DNA of 64,000 nt from Polyangium spumosum (GTDB lineage Bacteria > Myxococcota_A > Polyangia > Polyangiales > Polyangiaceae): assembly GCF_009649845.1 (NCBI RefSeq), contig NZ_WJIE01000007.1, forward strand, positions 434,001-498,000. The letters run 5' to 3'. The notes under the pieces are model-generated. The model ran no database searches and was not told the origin of the DNA. It saw only the letters and a program-made list of their open reading frames with translations. Made by a program: the position numbers and the translations under genes. Shown here piece after piece: positions 17,119 to 26,574 of this stretch; within the stretch, counting starts at the first letter, position 1; each line of letters begins with the position of its first letter.

Positions 17119-19470
17119 ATGTCGCTCTTCGGCCGCGTCGCCGCATGGGCCCTCGTGGTGGGGCTGGCCTCGGCTTGTAACAAACCGGATCCCGAACCCG
17201 CGCCCGCCGCATCCGCGACCGCATCCGCGACGGCTTCCGCGCCCGCCTCCGTCGCCGCTTCCGCGGGCGAGGCGCCGCCCCGCCCTGCCCCGCCTCCCCC
17301 ACCCCCGCCGAAACAGCACGAGGATCCGCGGCAGGTCCTCGCGCACATCCAGGGGAACCTCGAGCGCCTGGCCGCCGGGGAAAAGGTCGCGAAATGGCCC
17401 GCCGGCGGGGAGCCGCATCCATTCGAAGGGCTGGTCGAGGCGTACCAGGCCGTCCTCGCGGGGGAGACGAGCGCGGCGGACAAGCTCGCCGCGGTCGCGA
17501 AGGAAGCACGATCGCAGCTCGAGGGACGGCTGCGCGCCGCGGAGCTCAGCCTCGACAAACCAAAACCGGGCGACGCCGCCGATTACGCGCGCAAGGTCTC
17601 GGCGATCGCCGCGGCGAAGGCCGAGGGGCCCGAGGGGACGATGATCCGGCTCGTGGCCACGATGCGGCTCGTCGACGCCGCGCTCGTCCTCGCGAGCGCG
17701 GAGGACTACAGGAACGCGGAATACGATCTGTTCAAGCGCTCGGACGCGTATACCCGCACGGAGCGCGAGCGGTTCCGCGAGGGCGACTGGCTGCGCCTGC
17801 CTTGCCGCACGTTGCTCGGGCGGCGCAGCCTCGTCGAGGCGGCCGCAAAGCGCCTCGACAAGGCCGCGGGCCCGCTGCTCTCCTGCCCGACGCCGAGGGG
17901 AAAGGAGCGTGATTTCGACTTGATGGAGCGCTTCGTGAAGGACCCGGGCGCGGTCGTGGCGGAGGTGCTGCCCGAGGCGACCGAAGCGCCGAAGAAGGAA
18001 GAACCCGCCGCGCCCGAGCCGACGGCGCCTCCCGAGCCCTGGGATCTCCGCGCCGCCATCCTCTTCATGGGCGAAAAACCCGACGCCGCCTCGAAACCGC
18101 TCGAAGCGGCGGCCAAGAAGAGCACGGTGGGGAAACTCGATCACGCGTTGTTCCTGCACGCGCTCCGGCCCCAATCGGCGGCGCGCGACGAGAACATCAA
18201 GAAGCTGCTCGGCGAGGTCGAGAAGGCCAGCGTGGCCGCGGCGAAAAAAAACGACGACACGTTCCTCCTGGAGGACGCGTCGATCGATCGGCGCGTGTAC
18301 GACGGCACGGACGAGAGCCTGCTCGGGATCGTCCGGGTCGCCTCCGCGAGCGGCGCCGCGAACACGGCGTCGGCCTTTTATGCGATCCCCTGCGCCGTGC
18401 TGCTCGCCCGGCCGAAGCTGCTCGAATCGACGACGCCGCTCTTCGGCGGAAACCGCGACAATTTTCTCCCGCGCTCGGGGTGCGCCTGGGGCCGCGGCTT
18501 CGTGCGGGGTTTTCCCGATCGAGAGCTCGAGGCGTACACGCAGGCGAGCGAGGAGGCCGACGGCCATTTTTACGTGAACCACGGCGGCTCGCTCCGCTTC
18601 GGCCTCGCCGCCGCGCTGAAGGCGAAGGAGGAGGCTATGCGGATCGATCCGAAGAGCCTGCTGCGTATCCCCACGCCGCCCACGACCTGGCCCTACGAGA
18701 CCTGGTCGTACATGACGCCCGAGAGCCGCGCCATGTACGGCCGGCTGAAGAGGCTCGCCGAGGACCTCAGGACCAAGCTCGTGGCCCACGACAAGACCCG
18801 CGGCCTCGACGAGAAGCAGGCGAACGAAGCCGCCCACGTGGGCCTGTTCCAGGTCGTCTGGGGCGCCGCGTGTGGCGACGCGGCGCCGCCCCGCTCCTTG
18901 CGCAAGCTCGTCGTCGACGGGGCGAAGCCGGAAGAGATACGAGCGTTCCTTCAGGCCAGCGAACACGAAAAGGCGGTTCTCGAGCCGTTCCGCGCCTGCG
19001 CGAAGCACACGGGCATGGATCCGCTCGTGCACATGGCGGTGCTGAACGCCGCGGCGCTGCCGATCCTCTGGGAGATGAAGGTGGATCCGGCCAGGGCCGA
19101 GGAGCTCGACCTCGTGGTCGATCCGAACGCGCCGAACCATTTCGGAAAAACCCCGCTCATGGCGGCCGCGCAGCACGACCGCCTGGACGCCGCGCGCCGC
19201 CTCCTGAAGCGCGGCGCGGTCGTGCAACGGGCGACGTTCCAGCCGTACGAGCCGAAGCTCGCGCACGACGCGCGCACGCCGCTCATGTACGCAGCCGCGC
19301 GCGGGTCGCTGCCGATGATCCGGCTGCTGCTCGACGCGGGCGGGGACAAGTACGCGGCCGATACGAAGGGACGGATCCCCCTGCATTACCTGCTCGGCCA
19401 CGGGCCGGTGCGGCCGAACCCGAACCTATCGCCGGCGGACCTCGCGGAGGCGGCGAAGCTCCTCTTCTGA
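17119..19470 (+). CDS. Lipoprotein with C-terminal ankyrin repeats
   Basis: 783 residues. The signal peptide ends in the lipobox LASAC (Cys 20), followed by an Ala/Ser- and Pro-rich linker to about residue 65. The central ~550 residues are largely helical with no family I recognise. The last ~140 residues contain two to three ankyrin units (GKTPLMAAAQHDRLDAARRLL, ARTPLMYAAARGSLPMIRLLL, GRIPLHYLLGHG), which mediate protein contacts. Export of an ankyrin protein as a lipoprotein is uncommon but recurs in myxobacteria. The 3' end overlaps the convergent helicase gene by 45 bases. Confidence 0.75.
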   Translation: MSLFGRVAAWALVVGLASACNKPDPEPAPAASATASATASAPASVAASAGEAPPRPAPPPPPPPKQHEDPRQVLAHIQGNLERLAAGEKVAKWPAGGEPHPFEGLVEAYQAVLAGETSAADKLAAVAKEARSQLEGRLRAAELSLDKPKPGDAADYARKVSAIAAAKAEGPEGTMIRLVATMRLVDAALVLASAEDYRNAEYDLFKRSDAYTRTERERFREGDWLRLPCRTLLGRRSLVEAAAKRLDKAAGPLLSCPTPRGKERDFDLMERFVKDPGAVVAEVLPEATEAPKKEEPAAPEPTAPPEPWDLRAAILFMGEKPDAASKPLEAAAKKSTVGKLDHALFLHALRPQSAARDENIKKLLGEVEKASVAAAKKNDDTFLLEDASIDRRVYDGTDESLLGIVRVASASGAANTASAFYAIPCAVLLARPKLLESTTPLFGGNRDNFLPRSGCAWGRGFVRGFPDRELEAYTQASEEADGHFYVNHGGSLRFGLAAALKAKEEAMRIDPKSLLRIPTPPTTWPYETWSYMTPESRAMYGRLKRLAEDLRTKLVAHDKTRGLDEKQANEAAHVGLFQVVWGAACGDAAPPRSLRKLVVDGAKPEEIRAFLQASEHEKAVLEPFRACAKHTGMDPLVHMAVLNAAALPILWEMKVDPARAEELDLVVDPNAPNHFGKTPLMAAAQHDRLDAARRLLKRGAVVQRATFQPYEPKLAHDARTPLMYAAARGSLPMIRLLLDAGGDKYAADTKGRIPLHYLLGHGPVRPNPNLSPADLAEAAKLLF

Positions 19471-21705
19471 AGGCAGGATCGGCGAAGGCTCCCCCGGCGA
19501 CACGATCCACACCCGCCGCATCGCGCGCGTCACGGCCACGTGGAGCGCACGCCGATGTTCGGGTCCGTCGGGCCAAACGACTCCGTTCGCGTCCGGGATG
19601 ATCACGTAATCGAACTCGAGCCCCTTCACCTCGGACACCTCGGTCACCTCGATCCCCGGCCCGAACGAAAAATCCCCGTCCTGCACCAGGCGGCACGGCA
19701 TGCCGCGGGAGACGGCCTCGTGCACGGCCCGCGCCGAATGCTCGTCGCGCGTGATGATGGCCACGGAGGCATACGGATCATCGGCGCGCAATCGCCGCAG
19801 ACCCTCGCATAACACCGCCGCCGCGTGCCCCTCGCCCGGCACGACCGTGCAGAGGACGGGCGCGCCCTCGCGTGGCGCGCGCGGCACCTCGGCGGGCGCG
19901 TCCGCGCCGAGAATGGCGTGGGCAAACTCCACGATGGGCCGCGGCGATCGGTAGGACGTCTCCAGGAACGCCGGCTCGCTTTTCACGGAGAGCGCCTCCA
20001 TCACGGCCTCCCACGAGCGGAAATGGCCCGAGCGATCGATCCGCTGCGCCGCGTCCCCGGCCACGGTCACGCTGCCCTCCGGATCGAGCGCGCGCCCGAT
20101 CACGCGGAGCTCGATCGGCGCGAGCTCCTGCGCCTCGTCGAGCACGATGTGCGCGTAACGAGACAGCGCCCCGGCCTTGGTCGCGCTCGCCCCCGTCCGG
20201 CGAAAGAGCCATTCGAACAGGATCGCATAATCCTCCACGTCCACCGTGCCCGCCGCCTCCTCGGGCGTGCCGGCGTCGAGCGTCTTCCCGTCGAGCGTGG
20301 CGAGGCGGCCCGCGTCCACGTGCGCATGCGCCTCCTCGCTCGTCATCGCGAGCTGCTGCTTCGTGTGCGCCGCGACTTGCTCCGCGATCCCGGCGGGAAG
20401 ATCCCCCTCCGCGGCCTCGACCACGCGCGCGAGCAGCGCCCGATCCCCCACGAGCCTCCGGTGGCCCGCGCGCACGCGCGGCAGTTTGTCCTGCTCCTCC
20501 TTCAGCGCCTCGCGCAAGAGCCGCCCCTTCTCGCCGGGTGTTTCTTGCGCCAAACCCGCCTCGAGGGCCCGCAGCCGGTCCCGGAGGATCGGCTCCGCCC
20601 GCGCTTCGAGCGCCCTCCGCAGCGCGCCGCGAAAACCGAGCAGGCGGTCGAGCTTCCGCGCGACGGCGCTCGTGTCCTCGTCGAGGAGCCTGTCCATCGC
20701 CGCGAAGAGCGCCGGGTGGCGCTTCAGGCGGCTCGCCGCGAAGGGCGGATCCGGCGGCTCGTTCCGGGGCAACCACGAGAACACGCGGCGCGCCTCGGCG
20801 CGGATCCAGTCCTCGAACGTGCTCACCACGACGCCCTCCACGGCGAGGCCTTCGAGGATCCGCTCGGACAAACGGCGGAGCCCCGGCTCGGGGACGAGCA
20901 CGAGCGTCCGTTTGGCGGGAAAGACCTGCGGAGAACGCCGCACGAGCGCCGCCACGCGATGGAGCGCCACCGTGGTCTTCCCCGATCCCGCCGAGCCGAG
21001 CACGAGCAGCGGCGCGCGTGGCTCCCGATCGACGAGGGCCCGCTGCTCGGCGTCGAGCGTGATGAACGGATTCCGCGTCTCCGGCGTTCGCCGCGGGGAC
21101 GTGGGATCCACGAGCGTGGGGGCGAGGGCGCGTGATTCGAAGCGCCACGTGTCCCCCTCGCGGAGGAGCACGCCGCCCGGGACGGTGATACTCGCGAGCG
21201 CGCCGCCCTCGAACGAGAGGAGCCGCCGCTCCTCGACGACGCCCTCGATCGTCCGACCGTCCACCTCGATCTCGTATTCCTCGCCCTCCTCGCACGCGAA
21301 AAACACCTCCGCGATCGGGGCTCTTCGCCACTCCACGACCGTCACGCCGCGCTTCGCGTCGAGCATTGGCGCCGGGCCGAGCAGCACGTCGCGGGAGCGG
21401 CCCGCGACGCGGACGCGCAGATGCGCGAAATAAGGCGCCGCCGGATCCGGGAGCCGGCCTTCACGCGCCCGCTCCATCCGCGCGCGCACCTCGTGCATTT
21501 GCGCGAGCAGCGCGGGCCTGTCCTCCTCGCCGGCCGCGCGCCATTCGTCCCGGAGCGCGCGCAGCTCCTCGCCGTCCGGCTTCGCGCCGCGGCGAAGGCC
21601 TCTTGCCTCCGCGAGGGCCTCGCGCGTCCGCGCGAGGAGCGCGAGCTCCTCGGCGACGACGGAAGCGGGTTCGCTGGAAATGGACCGATTGCCCGTACCT
21701 TCCAT
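19426..21705 (-). CDS. HelD-like superfamily 1 helicase
   Basis: 759 residues. A charged helical N-terminal arm (about 15-85) is followed by a beta insertion (95-195), then the SF1 motor: Walker A GSAGSGKTT (237-245), motif II-like LDEAQELAP, motif III VAGDAAQRID, motif IV ETSYRSPRPIV and late motifs KGLEFDYVIIP and HVAVTRAMRRV. This layout matches HelD/helicase IV-type proteins, which in Gram-positives remove RNA polymerase from DNA; the role in myxobacteria is inferred. The start at 21705 is the first ATG of the frame and the arm begins right after. It is convergent with, and overlaps, the ankyrin lipoprotein gene. Confidence 0.85.
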   Translation of the reverse strand: MEGTGNRSISSEPASVVAEELALLARTREALAEARGLRRGAKPDGEELRALRDEWRAAGEEDRPALLAQMHEVRARMERAREGRLPDPAAPYFAHLRVRVAGRSRDVLLGPAPMLDAKRGVTVVEWRRAPIAEVFFACEEGEEYEIEVDGRTIEGVVEERRLLSFEGGALASITVPGGVLLREGDTWRFESRALAPTLVDPTSPRRTPETRNPFITLDAEQRALVDREPRAPLLVLGSAGSGKTTVALHRVAALVRRSPQVFPAKRTLVLVPEPGLRRLSERILEGLAVEGVVVSTFEDWIRAEARRVFSWLPRNEPPDPPFAASRLKRHPALFAAMDRLLDEDTSAVARKLDRLLGFRGALRRALEARAEPILRDRLRALEAGLAQETPGEKGRLLREALKEEQDKLPRVRAGHRRLVGDRALLARVVEAAEGDLPAGIAEQVAAHTKQQLAMTSEEAHAHVDAGRLATLDGKTLDAGTPEEAAGTVDVEDYAILFEWLFRRTGASATKAGALSRYAHIVLDEAQELAPIELRVIGRALDPEGSVTVAGDAAQRIDRSGHFRSWEAVMEALSVKSEPAFLETSYRSPRPIVEFAHAILGADAPAEVPRAPREGAPVLCTVVPGEGHAAAVLCEGLRRLRADDPYASVAIITRDEHSARAVHEAVSRGMPCRLVQDGDFSFGPGIEVTEVSEVKGLEFDYVIIPDANGVVWPDGPEHRRALHVAVTRAMRRVWIVSPGEPSPILPSEEELRRLREVRRR

Positions 21706-21835
21706 GCTCCCTCCCGCCGCGTGACAAAAGGGTCACGGGCGAGGCGGAAACTACGGGCTGGGCCCCTTTCCAGCAAGACTTGAAAGGGAGAATGTTTTTG
21801 CTAAGATGTATGGCGTTGGTGAGGGGGACGATTCA

Positions 21836-23143
21836 TCACTCGCTGACGTAGACGGTGCCGAGGCACATCTCGTCGTTCGTCCCCTCGCCCCAGTTGATGT
21901 CGTACATCTCGGGGTTGTCCCAGCTACACTTCAGATGCATCTGGTCGCCCGGCTCGAAGCGGGTGGGCGTCTTCAGCCGGTACGAGCCTTGCCAGTGGAA
22001 ATCCCAGGCCGGGATGTCGACGAGGCACTGCTCGGCGGCGTCACGCACGATACGCAGAGACCCGCTCTTGCCGCGCGTATGCATGTGCAACCCGCCGAGG
22101 TAGATGTCGACGGGCGCATTCGACGGAAGGGCGCCGCCCGTGGCCATGTTCAAGAACGGCGTCGGATCCGCCTGGACCTCGTGGACGACGTCGCTCGTGT
22201 GCGCCGGGATCGTCATCGTCTGCTGCGTCACCCACGACAGCTTCGTGAACGGCATGATCGCGGCCTTCTTCGCGACCGTCTTGTCCGTGCGCACGAGGAG
22301 CTTCGTCTGGTCGGGGACCGCCGCCGCCGTCGACGTGTTGTAATGCATCTGCACGATGAGCTTCGACCCCGGGGGAATCTCGATCCCCGTGCCCTCCGGA
22401 TAATCGCTGCCCACGCTGCCGGGCACCCACGCGCCGACCCAGCCCGCGGCCGAAGGCCCGCCGCCGGGGCCGCCGTAACACGTCCAGCCGACGCCCGGCT
22501 CGGCGTCGTCGAGCGCCTGGAACTCGGCGACCTTGTCGGGCTTGGCGACGAACGCGATCACGTGATGCACGATCGGCACGTGCCCCGGCTCGACGCCCAG
22601 GCCGGTGATGTATTGCGTCTCCTGCGCGGGCCAGTCGATGAAGAAGCAATGGTAATCGTCGGGCGAGACCTTCGGCGTGTACGCCTCGGGGATGGGCAAC
22701 TCGAGATCGACGCGCGAGAGGCTCAGCGAGGTGTCCTCCACGGCCACGGGCGCGTCCGCCGGGTTGCCCTCCGGCGCGCCGTCGGCGACCCAGCGCGAGA
22801 TCAGGTCGATCTGCTCGTCCGTGAGGGATCGATCCCCGAGGTAATCGTTGCAATCGCTGTCCGCTGGCCAGGGCGGCATCGTCTTCGCCACGACCGCGGC
22901 CTCCACGGCCCCTCGCGCGGCGGCCACCTCTTCGTAGGTCGTGAGCGCGAAGGGCCCGATGCCCCCCTCGACGTGGCAGTTGCCGCATTTCGTATCGACG
23001 AGCGGCTTCACGTCGCGGTAATACGTCGGCGCCTCCGCCGCGGGCGTGCCCGGCCCGCCGCTGCTCCCGCCATTCGTGCAACCCGCGGTCGCCCCGAGCA
23101 AGACGAGCACGCACGTGATCCGGACGCCGTCGAAAGCAAGCAT
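21836..23143 (-). CDS. Heme-binding lipoprotein with copper type II monooxygenase-like domains
   Basis: 435 residues, lipobox ATAGC (Cys 22). Near the N-terminus CGNCH (53-57) is a c-type heme motif in a cytochrome-like context. The rest resembles peptidylglycine hydroxylating monooxygenase: His193-His194 and His267 for one copper site, His353-x-His355 and Met426 (NDEMC) for the other. All ligands are in the family order. An oxidative function in the envelope is likely; the substrate is unknown. The start has a strong AGAGGAGGAG 4 bases upstream. It is 11 bases downstream of the tetR-like gene, so both form an operon. A paralogue lacking the heme part is at 52152. Confidence 0.82.
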   Translation of the reverse strand: MLAFDGVRITCVLVLLGATAGCTNGGSSGGPGTPAAEAPTYYRDVKPLVDTKCGNCHVEGGIGPFALTTYEEVAAARGAVEAAVVAKTMPPWPADSDCNDYLGDRSLTDEQIDLISRWVADGAPEGNPADAPVAVEDTSLSLSRVDLELPIPEAYTPKVSPDDYHCFFIDWPAQETQYITGLGVEPGHVPIVHHVIAFVAKPDKVAEFQALDDAEPGVGWTCYGGPGGGPSAAGWVGAWVPGSVGSDYPEGTGIEIPPGSKLIVQMHYNTSTAAAVPDQTKLLVRTDKTVAKKAAIMPFTKLSWVTQQTMTIPAHTSDVVHEVQADPTPFLNMATGGALPSNAPVDIYLGGLHMHTRGKSGSLRIVRDAAEQCLVDIPAWDFHWQGSYRLKTPTRFEPGDQMHLKCSWDNPEMYDINWGEGTNDEMCLGTVYVSE

Positions 23144-23154
23144 GGTCTCCTCCT

Positions 23155-23787
23155 CTATCGATTCTCGTGATCCCGCGCCGCGCGGGCGAGCATCCCTTCG
23201 AGCTCGAGCCGCACGGCGCCGGTCGCCTCGTCCACCGAGAGCTCCTGGTTCCTCCGGAGCTCCTCCCACATCGCAAAACTCGCCGCCGCCGCGAGGCCCC
23301 CGAGCAACGTGGCCCGCGCCTCCTCCGGCGCCGCCTCGATCTCGCGCCGGAAGACCGCGCCGATCGCCGCCCTGTGCAGCCGCGTAGCCTCGCGGAGCTG
23401 GCCCGCGACGAACGCCGAGTCGTGCGCGAAATGCAGGCCGGCGCGGCGCACGGGCGCGATCTGCTCGTGAAACCGTCCCAGCCCCTCGGCCACGCTCCGC
23501 GCCCGCTCCGCCGCCGTCCCCTCCTCGGAGAGCTTCGGCCAGATCGCCATGACCGTCTCCATGCGGCGCCGAACCGCGCACGAGAGCAGGTCGTCGAGGT
23601 CCGCGAAATGGTTGAAGAGCGCCCGCCGCGAGACCCCCGCGCGCTCGGCGATCTGCTCGGCCGAGGGCCGCAAGACGCCCTCCGAGAGCAGCCCGAGCAG
23701 CGCCTCCACGATCGCCTCCCGCGTACGCTCGGCGCGCGCGTGACGCCCATCGGTCTGCGTCTGCGGAAGTGCGGCCGCGCGTCTCAC
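23155..23787 (-). CDS. TetR-family transcriptional regulator
   Basis: 210 residues. The N-terminal helix-turn-helix is typical: TREAIVEALLGLLSEGVLRPSAEQIAERAGVSRRALFNHF. The C-terminal ligand domain is helical and unassigned. No ATG exists in the region; I chose GTG at 23787, which leaves both palindromic operators (23807-23846) upstream of the gene. It is divergent from an enoyl-CoA hydratase gene and followed by the heme/copper monooxygenase-like gene after 11 bases. Context suggests a repressor of itself, its downstream gene and the hydratase, perhaps responding to an acyl-CoA or other acid thioester. Confidence 0.88.
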   Translation of the reverse strand: MRRAAALPQTQTDGRHARAERTREAIVEALLGLLSEGVLRPSAEQIAERAGVSRRALFNHFADLDDLLSCAVRRRMETVMAIWPKLSEEGTAAERARSVAEGLGRFHEQIAPVRRAGLHFAHDSAFVAGQLREATRLHRAAIGAVFRREIEAAPEEARATLLGGLAAAASFAMWEELRRNQELSVDEATGAVRLELEGMLARAARDHENR

Positions 23788-23806
23788 GAGGGCGACTCTA
23801 CCTATC

Positions 23807-23846
23807 TGCACTCTGAGTGCAACATCTATTTTGCACGGCGAGTGCA
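23807..23846. promoter_or_regulatory. Two palindromic operators for the TetR-like regulator
   Basis: 23807-23821 is a perfect 15-bp palindrome, TGCACTCTGAGTGCA. 23832-23846 is a near-copy, TGCACGGCGAGTGCA. The centres are 25 bp apart, between the divergent tetR-like gene and the hydratase gene. Both keep the half-site TGCAC/GTGCA. The second lies where the -35 region of the hydratase promoter should be. Confidence 0.75.
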
Positions 23847-23871
23847 GATTGTCCCGTGTTAGAGGGCTCGC

Positions 23872-24651
23872 ATGCCCGACGTCCACCTCGAACGCGACGG
23901 CGCCGTCGCCACGCTCGTCCTCGACGATACGCGCCGAAAAAACGCCATGAGCCCCGAGCTCGGAGACGCCCTCGCCGCGCGGGTGCGGGAGGTCGCGCGA
24001 GACGCCTCGGTGCGCGCCGTCGTGCTCTCGGGCGCGGGGGACGCGTTCTCCGCGGGCGGCGACCTCGCCATGCTCGAGCGCCTGCGCGCCGCGAGCTTCG
24101 CGGAGGCGCGGGCCTTCATGCTCGGGTTTTACGCCCGGTATCTGTCGATCACGGAGCTCGACGTCCCCGTGGTCGCGGCCGTGCGGGGGCCGGCGATCGG
24201 CGCGGGGCTCTGCGTCGCGCTCGCCTGTGACCTCGTGATCGTCGACGAGGACAGCCGGCTCGCCCTGAATTTCGCCTCGCTCGGCCTGCACCCCGGCATG
24301 GGCGCGACGTACCTCGCGCCGCGACGCGCGGGCCCCGAGCGCGCCGCCGAGCTCCTCCTCACCGGACGCCGCTTCACGGGCCGCGACGCCGCCGCGTGGG
24401 GCATGGCCCTCGAAGCGGTCCCCGCCGAACACGTGCGCCCCCGCGCCGCGGAGCTCGCGGCCCAGATCGCCGGAAACGCCCCGCTCGTGGTCCGCGCGCT
24501 GAAAAAATCCCTCGGCCTCGACCGCGCCGCGCTCGCCGCTGCCCTCGACCGCGAGGCCTACGAGCAGGCCGTGAGTTATGCGAGCGAGGACCTCGGCGAG
24601 GGGTTACGCGCCGCGAGCGAGAAACGAAGACCCGCCTTTTCGGGCCGCTGA
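23872..24651 (+). CDS. Enoyl-CoA hydratase/isomerase family protein
   Basis: 259-residue crotonase-fold protein. Oxyanion-hole segments SAGGDLAML and VRGPAIGAGLCVALACD are present, and the third region reads FASLGLHPGMGATYL. The position of the first catalytic Glu of true hydratases is not conserved, so isomerase or hydrolase activity is possible. A -10-like TAGAGG ends 6 bases before the ATG, and the TetR operators lie immediately upstream, so expression is probably repressed by the divergent regulator. It is a paralogue of the gene at 3679. Confidence 0.88.
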   Translation: MPDVHLERDGAVATLVLDDTRRKNAMSPELGDALAARVREVARDASVRAVVLSGAGDAFSAGGDLAMLERLRAASFAEARAFMLGFYARYLSITELDVPVVAAVRGPAIGAGLCVALACDLVIVDEDSRLALNFASLGLHPGMGATYLAPRRAGPERAAELLLTGRRFTGRDAAAWGMALEAVPAEHVRPRAAELAAQIAGNAPLVVRALKKSLGLDRAALAAALDREAYEQAVSYASEDLGEGLRAASEKRRPAFSGR

Positions 24652-24774
24652 TTCCGGCTTCTCCACGCGATTCGCCCCCGCACCGCAGGGACGGCCGCGG
24701 TCTTGCATGGCCCTTTGGCAATGCCACCGGACGGAACAGCGGTTCCGCTCCATTCGACAAGGGGGGACGATATC

Positions 24775-25284
24775 ATGAAACGTACGCTGGGAGCGGCCCT
24801 CGCCGCGCTCGCGGGCGCCGTCATCGCGCTCGGCTCGGGCGAGGCGGCAGCCATGAACCTCTCCATCGACGACGCGACGATCGACGAGGTCGGCGACCTT
24901 TCGCTCGACATCTCCGAGATCTTCATGCCCCCGCGCACCGAGGTCCGGTACATCGGATATGCCCGCGCCGTGGCCACGTTCGTGTGCGTCAATCAGCGAG
25001 GCCGGCCCCTCGGAGGCCTCCACAACGAGCGCCGGGTGATCATGCCCATCGACGACGAGCTGCTCGCCCGCGCCGATTTTCGCGGCAATGTGCGCGCGAC
25101 GCTCACGCTGAGCATCCAGGACCACATCCCCGAAATCAACTGCCCGGCCCGCACCTACGCGCAGCTCGCCCGCATCGTGTACACGAACATCCTCGTCCAG
25201 CGCCCGGGCGTGTTCACCACGGGGCGCGACGTCGCGCGGGAGTTCATTCCCACCGTGCGGCTCCGCCTCGACCGCGGGCGCTGA
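24775..25284 (+). CDS. Secreted protein, unknown function
   Basis: 169 residues. A signal peptide (KRTLGAALAALAGAVIALGSGEAAA) is followed by a compact, probably all-beta mature domain of ~145 residues with two Cys (VCVNQRG, EINCPA). The ATG at 24775 is preceded by a GGGGGGA stretch with good spacing; an in-frame ATG at 24703 would destroy the signal peptide. No family recognised. It stands alone between the hydratase gene and a convergent PAS-STAS gene. Confidence 0.72.
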   Translation: MKRTLGAALAALAGAVIALGSGEAAAMNLSIDDATIDEVGDLSLDISEIFMPPRTEVRYIGYARAVATFVCVNQRGRPLGGLHNERRVIMPIDDELLARADFRGNVRATLTLSIQDHIPEINCPARTYAQLARIVYTNILVQRPGVFTTGRDVAREFIPTVRLRLDRGR

Positions 25285-25293
25285 CGATCCTCT

Positions 25294-26484
25294 TCAACGT
25301 GGCCGCGCGCCCGGGCGGGCGGCGGGCACGCGCATGCTGGCCCGCAGCGCGGCCCGCAGGTCCGGCCACGTGCGCGCGCCCCCGAGGTCGGCCGAGAGCG
25401 CGACGAGGATCTGCGCCACCCTCGGCTGCATCCCGGAGAGCGCGCCGTGCGCGCCGAGCAACTGCACCGCGCGCAGGATCCGCACGAGGTGCTCGGCCGC
25501 GGCGGCGTCCACCTCCTCCACGGCCGTGAGGTCGATGATCACGTGCTGGCTCTGCGTCCGCACCACGGCCTCGAGCAACCCTTGCATGATCCGCTCGGCG
25601 CGCTGATCGTCGAGCACGCCCACCACGGGCAGCGTCAAGACGCCGTCCCAGACCTCGATGATCGGGAGCGAGAGGTGCTGAATTTGCTCCTTTTGCTCCT
25701 CGATCACGCGCAGCTTCTCCTCGAGCTCCTGGACCGCCACCATCCGCGCGGTCACGTCGGTGACGAACCCCTCGAGCGCGACGATGGCCCCCGACGCGTC
25801 GTACACGCCGCGGCCGTGCTCCTCCATCCACCGCACCTCGCCCGATTTCTGGATGAAGCGATACTTGAGCTTGTAAGGCGCGCGCGCGTCGAGCGCGGCC
25901 TCCATCTCGGACCACACGCGCGCGCTGTCCTCCGCGTGCACGAGATCGGCGACGGAGACCGCGTTCTCGGCGAGCATCTCGTCGACCGTGTACCCGGTGA
26001 TGAGCTCGCAGCCCGCGCTCGTGAACTCCATGGTCCACCGCGCGTCGTTGCGGCACCGATACACCATGCCCGGCAGGTTACCGAGCAACGTGCCGAGGAA
26101 CCGCTCCCGCTCCCGCGCCTCCGCCTCGGCGCGCCAGAGCGCCGTCACGTCGTGCGCGACCACCCGGAACAGCCGCTCCTCGGGGAACGAGACGCCGCGC
26201 CATTCGAGCCAGCGTAGCTCCCCCTCGGGGCGCGTGATCGGCAGCGCGAAGGAGAGCACGTCCTCCGTCGCCCCGCGGGCGAGCGCGGCCAGGGCCTCCG
26301 CGCGGGCCTCGGGCGCGAAGAGCACCGCGAGCCCCGCGGCCCGGAGCTCGTCCTCGCCGCGCCCGACGGCCTGGCAAAACGCCCCGTTGGCGGAGAGGAT
26401 CGCGCCGTCGAAATCAACGTCGAGGCACGGAGCGGACTGGAACCGAAAAAAACGGTCGGCGAGCGGATCTCGATTCGTCGTCAT
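25294..26484 (-). CDS. RsbR-like PAS-PAS-STAS protein lacking both phospho-acceptor residues
   Basis: 396 residues: PAS domain (about 15-115), second PAS with PAC-type end (about 130-248, 'YRFIQKSGEVRWMEEHG', 'GFVTDVTAR'), a coiled coil (250-272) and a STAS domain (275-385). The STAS region is clearly RsbR-like (TLPVVGVLDDQRA, IIDLTAVEEVD, LLGAHGALSGMQP). The two positions phosphorylated in Bacillus RsbR are Ala327 ('VDA') and Ile359 ('AQI') here, so the switch cannot work in the usual way. It is a paralogue of the gene at 6389, which keeps Ser and Thr. It could be a constitutive scaffold subunit of a mixed stressosome. Confidence 0.85.
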   Translation of the reverse strand: MTTNRDPLADRFFRFQSAPCLDVDFDGAILSANGAFCQAVGRGEDELRAAGLAVLFAPEARAEALAALARGATEDVLSFALPITRPEGELRWLEWRGVSFPEERLFRVVAHDVTALWRAEAEARERERFLGTLLGNLPGMVYRCRNDARWTMEFTSAGCELITGYTVDEMLAENAVSVADLVHAEDSARVWSEMEAALDARAPYKLKYRFIQKSGEVRWMEEHGRGVYDASGAIVALEGFVTDVTARMVAVQELEEKLRVIEEQKEQIQHLSLPIIEVWDGVLTLPVVGVLDDQRAERIMQGLLEAVVRTQSQHVIIDLTAVEEVDAAAAEHLVRILRAVQLLGAHGALSGMQPRVAQILVALSADLGGARTWPDLRAALRASMRVPAARPGARPR

Positions 26485-26574
26485 GGAAAACGCTGGTGGC
26501 TCCGACGGTCATCGAACCGCGCTGGTGACGTAAGGTCAAGAGCGACGATACAAAATGCGACGGCCCCAAAAGCG

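Noticed and set aside
24433-25529. Arg/Pro/Gly-rich plus-strand frame across the hydratase end, secreted protein and PAS-STAS gene
   Set aside because: Composition is that of an out-of-frame translation of GC-rich coding DNA; the true genes in other frames have clear domains.
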